DNA of 25,512 nt from Actinomycetota bacterium (GTDB lineage: Bacteria > Actinomycetota > Humimicrobiia > Humimicrobiales > Humimicrobiaceae): NCBI GenBank assembly GCA_018399435.1, contig JAGYOJ010000003.1:1-25512 (forward strand), read 5' to 3'. Below the pieces are notes generated by a model. That model saw only the letters and a program-made list of their open reading frames with translations, was not told where the DNA came from and did not search any database. Each line of letters starts with the position of its first letter. The first letter of the stretch is position 1. Of the stretch, positions 21,531 to 25,512 are shown piece by piece. Both the position numbers and the translations under genes were made by a program.

Positions 21531-24194
21531 ATGAATGATAAAAAAATTTTACTAATTGACGGAAATAATTTAGCATACCGTGCCTTTTATGCCTTGCCTG
21601 AAACCATAGCTACTTCGTCAGGCACTTCCACTAATGCTGTTTTGGGTTTTACCAGCATGCTTTTAAAGCTTATAGAAGAAGAAAACCCAGATAGCATTAT
21701 TTGTGCTTTTGATAGCAAAGGCCCTACTTTTAGGCATGATATGTTTAAAGATTATAAAATTAATAGAAAAAAAATGCCTGATGGGCTGGCAAGGCAGTTT
21801 CCATTAATTAAAGAGGTTTTAGAGGCTTTTAATATCATTGTTCTTGAAAAGCCTGGTTATGAAGCTGATGATATTATTGCAACTATAGCAAAGGATGTTT
21901 ATGAGGATTATGAAGATATTTATATAATAACAGGAGATAAAGATATTCTGCAATTGGTGTCAGAAAAAATAAAAGTAATTGCAAATAAGAAGGGCATAAC
22001 CGACACAGTAGTTTATGATGAAAAAAAAGTTGAAGAAAAATATGGAATTGGGCCTAAAAGGATTAAAGATTTTTTAGCATTAATGGGGGATAGTTCTGAT
22101 AATATTCCGGGAATTCCAGGAATTGGGCCTAAAACAGCCAGAAAATTATTAAATGAATACCAAGATTTAGATGGAATATTTAAAAATATTGAAAATATAA
22201 AAAGCAAGAGAATGAGGAATTTATTAAAAAACAATGAGGATTTAGCTAAAACAAGCCTGAAGCTTACTGGGTTAAAGATAGATGAGAATTTAAATTCTGA
22301 AAAGGTTTTAAAAGATAGTTTTAAAAATATTGATTTAGCTAAAGTAAAAAACTTATTTAATAGTTTAGAGTTCAGGAATTTAAGAAAAAAATTAGAAAAA
22401 ATTAGTTTTGATGCCAAAAAAAGTAAATCTGTTGGGTTTAAAAAAGAATCTGTAAAAATTGAAATGGTTAAGCTGGATTCTAAAAAAGTATTAGAGCTAC
22501 TTTTAGAAGAAATTGATGAAAAATTATATTTTATTTTATGTGATTTAGGCGGACCCTGCTTATTGCTTTATCCAGGCAAGAACAATGCTTATTACTTAAA
22601 TTATTCTAGTGCTGAAAATTTAAAGGAAGGCCTTGCCCATATAATAGAAAATAAGGATATTATAAAATCTGGTTATAATTTTAAGGAAATTTATAAATTT
22701 TTTATAAAAGTTGGATTAGATATTGCTGGAAAAGTTACTGATTACAAGATTTTATACATGGTATTAAATCAGCAGGTAACAGATATAAATATAGATGAGC
22801 TTATTCTTAATGTATTAAACATTGAGATAAGGGAGACTGGGGATGAAAGCAAAGATGGCCAATTAGAGCTATCTTTAGGCCCGGATAAAGAAAAAGAGCT
22901 TGAACATTTAAAAAAGATATTAAGTTTATTTAGCCAGTTAGAAGAAAATTTGCTTAAAAGGATAAAGGAAAATGAATTAGAAAAAGTTTATAATCAAATT
23001 GAAGAACCCCTTATAAAAGTCCTGGCCAATATGGAGCATAAGGGCGTATTTGTAGACAAAGGCTATTTAAAAAAATTAATTAAAGAATATGAAGAGGATA
23101 TAAAAAGCTTAGAGGATAAAATTTATGATTTGTGTGGAGAAATTTTTAATATCAACTCACCCCAGCAGCTTGCAGTTATATTGTATGAAAAACTAGGGCT
23201 TCCAACTACAAGAAAAACAAAAACCGGGTATTCTACTGATGCCAATGCATTAAAGGCTATCTATGACCAGTCGCCGGTTATTGAGCATATACTTGATTAT
23301 AGAGAAAAAAACAAACTAAAAAATACTTATATTGATGTGCTGCCGAGGTTAATTGATCCTTCTGACGCTAGAATTCATACCACATACAATCAAATGGGGA
23401 CAACTACTGGAAGAATAAGCAGCAGCGGACCAAATTTACAGAATATCCCTGTTAGGACAGAATTGGGGCGCAAGATAAGGAAAGCATTTGTTCCTGGCAA
23501 AAATTATGATTTAATACTGGCTGCTGATTATTCACAAATTGAATTAAGAATACTTGCCCATTTATCTGGTGACAAAAATTTAATTGATGCTTTTAATAAA
23601 GGTGAAGATATACATTCAAGGGCAGCTTCTGAAATTTTTAATATTGGCTTTGGTGATGTAGATAAGGATTTAAGAAGGAGGGCTAAAGCAATTAATTTTG
23701 GAATCATTTATGGTATGACCAAATATGGCTTAAAAAGCAGGTTGAAAATTTCAGAAGAAGAAGCAGGAGATTACATTGAAAAATATTTTAATAGGTATCC
23801 TAAAGTTAAACAGCATATTGCAAATTTAAAAAAGGATGTCTACAGGAAAGGCTATACCACTACTATTTTTGGCAGGAAGAGGATAATTAAAGAAATTGGC
23901 AGCAGCAATATAAGGATAAGGAACCTGGGGGAAAGGCTGGCAGTAAATACGCCTATACAGGGCAGTGCCGCAGATATTATGAAGTTAGCTACAGTATTAT
24001 TATTTAATGCACTTAAAGAAAATAATGTAGACAGCAATATAATATTGCAGGTGCATGATGAATTAGTTTTAGAGCTTAAAGAAAAAGACCTTGAAAAAGT
24101 AAAAGAATTGGTTAAAAATACCATGGAAAACTGCGTAAAACTTAGTGTAAAATTAAAAGTAGACATAAAAACTGGACAGAATTGGTATATTTGA
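21531..24194 (+). CDS. polA: DNA polymerase I (5'-3' exonuclease active, proofreading site lost)
   Basis: Repair and Okazaki-fragment polymerase. ATG 21531 gives M-N-D-K-K-I-L-L-I-D-G-N, the usual N-terminus (887 residues); GTG 21522 would add three residues. Residues ~1-300 are the FEN-type 5'-3' nuclease, with D-G-N-N-L-A-Y-R-A-F, Y-E-A-D-D-I-I-A-T and a G-D-S-S-D-N-I-P-G-I-P-G-I-G helix-hairpin-helix entry. Residues ~310-480 correspond to the 3'-5' exonuclease fold, but the D-x-E pair and the N-x-K-x-D Asp are missing, so it is probably inactive as in Bacillus and Thermus enzymes. The polymerase domain carries motif A D-Y-S-Q-I-E-L-R (D666), the O-helix R-R-x-A-K-A-I-N-F-G-I-I-Y-G and motif C Q-V-H-D-E-L-V-L-E (D843-E844). 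It reads divergently from the glutamate-synthase-like gene and precedes rpsA by ~100 bases. Confidence 0.97.
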   Translation: MNDKKILLIDGNNLAYRAFYALPETIATSSGTSTNAVLGFTSMLLKLIEEENPDSIICAFDSKGPTFRHDMFKDYKINRKKMPDGLARQFPLIKEVLEAFNIIVLEKPGYEADDIIATIAKDVYEDYEDIYIITGDKDILQLVSEKIKVIANKKGITDTVVYDEKKVEEKYGIGPKRIKDFLALMGDSSDNIPGIPGIGPKTARKLLNEYQDLDGIFKNIENIKSKRMRNLLKNNEDLAKTSLKLTGLKIDENLNSEKVLKDSFKNIDLAKVKNLFNSLEFRNLRKKLEKISFDAKKSKSVGFKKESVKIEMVKLDSKKVLELLLEEIDEKLYFILCDLGGPCLLLYPGKNNAYYLNYSSAENLKEGLAHIIENKDIIKSGYNFKEIYKFFIKVGLDIAGKVTDYKILYMVLNQQVTDINIDELILNVLNIEIRETGDESKDGQLELSLGPDKEKELEHLKKILSLFSQLEENLLKRIKENELEKVYNQIEEPLIKVLANMEHKGVFVDKGYLKKLIKEYEEDIKSLEDKIYDLCGEIFNINSPQQLAVILYEKLGLPTTRKTKTGYSTDANALKAIYDQSPVIEHILDYREKNKLKNTYIDVLPRLIDPSDARIHTTYNQMGTTTGRISSSGPNLQNIPVRTELGRKIRKAFVPGKNYDLILAADYSQIELRILAHLSGDKNLIDAFNKGEDIHSRAASEIFNIGFGDVDKDLRRRAKAINFGIIYGMTKYGLKSRLKISEEEAGDYIEKYFNRYPKVKQHIANLKKDVYRKGYTTTIFGRKRIIKEIGSSNIRIRNLGERLAVNTPIQGSAADIMKLATVLLFNALKENNVDSNIILQVHDELVLELKEKDLEKVKELVKNTMENCVKLSVKLKVDIKTGQNWYI

Positions 24195-24227
24195 TAAAAA
24201 TATTTTATAATTATTAACTTGTAAATA

Positions 24228-24256
24228 TTGATAATTTTTCAATACCGTGATATTCT
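24228..24256 (+). promoter_or_regulatory. Candidate promoter for rpsA
   Basis: TTGATA (24228-24233), 17 bases, TATTCT (24251-24256), giving a ~30-base leader that contains AGGAAGG. It matches consensus at 9 of 12 positions in an AT-rich gap, so it is only suggestive. Confidence 0.4.
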
Positions 24257-24292
24257 TTTTGACTATCAAAAGGAAGGGTGGTTTTTAATTAT

Positions 24293-25512
24293 ATGTTTAA
24301 AGAAAATTTTGAAGAAAATTTAACTGAAGACAATTACATGGTGGAGGACGAAAACGGGAAAATGGTTCCTAACTATGATTTAACTATCATAGATTTTAAT
24401 GAGGGGGACATATTAAGTGGAAGAGTCGTAAAGATTGACAATGAAGAAGTACTGGTTGATATTGGCTTTAAATCGGAAGGCGTTATACCTTTATCAGAAC
24501 TTTCAATAAGGAATGGGGTAAAACCTCAAGAAGAACTCAAAGTCGATGATATAGTAGAAATAATGGTGATGCAAAAAGAGGATCAAGATGGAAGATTAAT
24601 CCTTTCCAAGAAAAGGGCTGAAATAGAGAAGAATTTTGATATAGTAGAAGAAACTTATAAAAATCAAGGTACTATTGAAGGTGAAGTAATAGAGCATGTA
24701 AAGGGGGGTTTAATAGTAGATATAGGCCTCAGGGGATTTTTGCCTGCTTCATTAATAGATGTTAGAAAAACAAGGGAGCTCGCTTCATATATAGGAGAAA
24801 AATATAAATGTAAAATTATAGAAGTTGACAGGAACAGAAACAATGTAGTTCTTTCCAGAAAAGCAATAATTGAAGATGAAAGAAAAGAACAAAGAAAAGA
24901 AGTGCTTGAAGATATTGAAGTAGGGCAGATAAGAGAAGGAGTAATAACCAGCATAGCAGATTTTGGCGCTTTCGTAGATGTTAATGGAGTGGATGGTTTG
25001 ATACATATATCTGAACTTTCGTGGAATCATGTTAAGCATCCTTCGGAAGTAATAAGCGTTAATGATGAAGTAAATGTAGAAATTCTTGATGTTGATTATA
25101 AAAAACAAAGGCTATCACTAGGCTTAAAGCAAACACAAAAAGATCCATGGATGGAAAAAATTAAGAAATATTCTATTAAAGACATTGTTAGAGGTAAAGT
25201 TACAAGGATTGTAAAGTTTGGATTATTTGTCCAAATTGAAGAAGGCATGGAAGGCTTAGTACATATTTCTGAATTAAGCAGTAAGCCTATAAAGAAACCT
25301 AGCGATGTTGCAAAAATTGGCGATGAATTAATGGTCAGGATAATTGATATAGATTTCGATAAAAGGAGAATGGCTTTTAGCGTTAAACAGGTTACTGAAC
25401 CAGAAGAAAAAAAGGAAGAAAAAGAAGCACCAGAAAAAGCAGTAGAAGAAAAGAGAAAAGAATTAGAGAAAGATCTAAAAGGCGTATCTCCTGAAGAAAA
25501 AGAAGCAACTAT
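24293..25512 (+). CDS. rpsA: 30S ribosomal protein S1 (3' end outside window)
   Basis: S1 binds mRNA on the 30S subunit to help initiation. At least 406 residues are readable from ATG 24293 and the frame is open at the window edge. AGGAAGGGTGG (24271-24281) precedes ATG by 11 bases, a little far; the in-frame GTG 24278 overlaps that signal and is less likely. Four S1 RNA-binding repeats are visible, at about residues 36-105, 121-188, 205-274 and 290-358. Typical strands are V-D-I-G-F-K-S-E-G-V-I-P, V-D-I-G-L-R-G-F-L-P-A-S, F-G-A-F-V-D-V-x-G-V-D-G-L-I-H-I-S and F-G-L-F-V-Q-I-E-E-G-M-E-G-L-V-H-I-S. A Lys/Glu-rich tail follows. Four repeats are the Firmicutes/actinobacterial number rather than the six of E. 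coli. Position just after polA matches actinobacterial genomes, where coaE comes next. Confidence 0.95.
   Translation, partial: MFKENFEENLTEDNYMVEDENGKMVPNYDLTIIDFNEGDILSGRVVKIDNEEVLVDIGFKSEGVIPLSELSIRNGVKPQEELKVDDIVEIMVMQKEDQDGRLILSKKRAEIEKNFDIVEETYKNQGTIEGEVIEHVKGGLIVDIGLRGFLPASLIDVRKTRELASYIGEKYKCKIIEVDRNRNNVVLSRKAIIEDERKEQRKEVLEDIEVGQIREGVITSIADFGAFVDVNGVDGLIHISELSWNHVKHPSEVISVNDEVNVEILDVDYKKQRLSLGLKQTQKDPWMEKIKKYSIKDIVRGKVTRIVKFGLFVQIEEGMEGLVHISELSSKPIKKPSDVAKIGDELMVRIIDIDFDKRRMAFSVKQVTEPEEKKEEKEAPEKAVEEKRKELEKDLKGVSPEEKEAT

Overview
This is an AT-rich (roughly one-third G+C by eye), gene-dense bacterial chromosome segment, almost entirely on the + strand. Arginine is written mostly AGA/AGG and isoleucine often ATA. 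Gene content (membrane pyrophosphatase, citramalate route, ATP-type phosphofructokinase, LarB, B12 protein, glutamate-synthase-like protein with a Cys cluster) suggests an anaerobe. The order polA then rpsA at the right end is a classic actinobacterial arrangement (polA-rpsA-coaE), so I lean towards a deep, low-GC Actinomycetota-like lineage, but the phylum is not proven by this window. I see no phage, IS element, CRISPR array or rRNA.

Layout. 1-2163: end of citramalate synthase (cimA) and dihydroxyacid dehydratase (ilvD), both in isoleucine synthesis; ilvD carries two single-base frameshifts that cancel each other. 2286-4406: K+-type membrane pyrophosphatase (hppA), then a 16-bp hairpin and an isolated larB. 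5338-13215: a tight four-gene unit, pilB-like ATPase, dnaE, an opine-dehydrogenase-family protein and a fused B12-domain/TIM-barrel protein. 13275-19490: a compact histidine operon, hisZ-hisG-hisB-hisH-hisA-hisF-hisIE, ending with pfkA. 19491-19579: tRNA-Leu(CAA) on the - strand, its encoded CCA touching the pfkA stop codon. 19588-19751: a regulatory knot of two opposed promoters and two hairpin terminators. 19764-21353 (- strand): FMN-binding glutamate-synthase-like protein. 21531-24194: polA; 24293-end: rpsA, cut by the window edge. No stretch over 300 bases lacks a gene.

How the genes work together. CimA and IlvD belong to threonine-independent isoleucine synthesis. HisZ with a short HisG forms the hetero-oligomeric ATP phosphoribosyltransferase; with HisIE, HisA, HisH/HisF and HisB, the operon covers PRPP+ATP to imidazole acetol phosphate. 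hisC, hisD and a histidinol phosphatase are not here and must lie elsewhere. PolA has lost the proofreading residues while DnaE keeps an intact-looking PHP domain.

The most interesting items are: the coupled opine-dehydrogenase/B12-protein pair, a candidate uncharacterised pathway in which the B12 motif reads C-x-H-x-x-G instead of D-x-H-x-x-G; the doubly frameshifted ilvD; a leader in front of the glutamate-synthase-like gene whose sequence is complementary to its own start site; and a consensus promoter firing straight into a terminator next to the tRNA.
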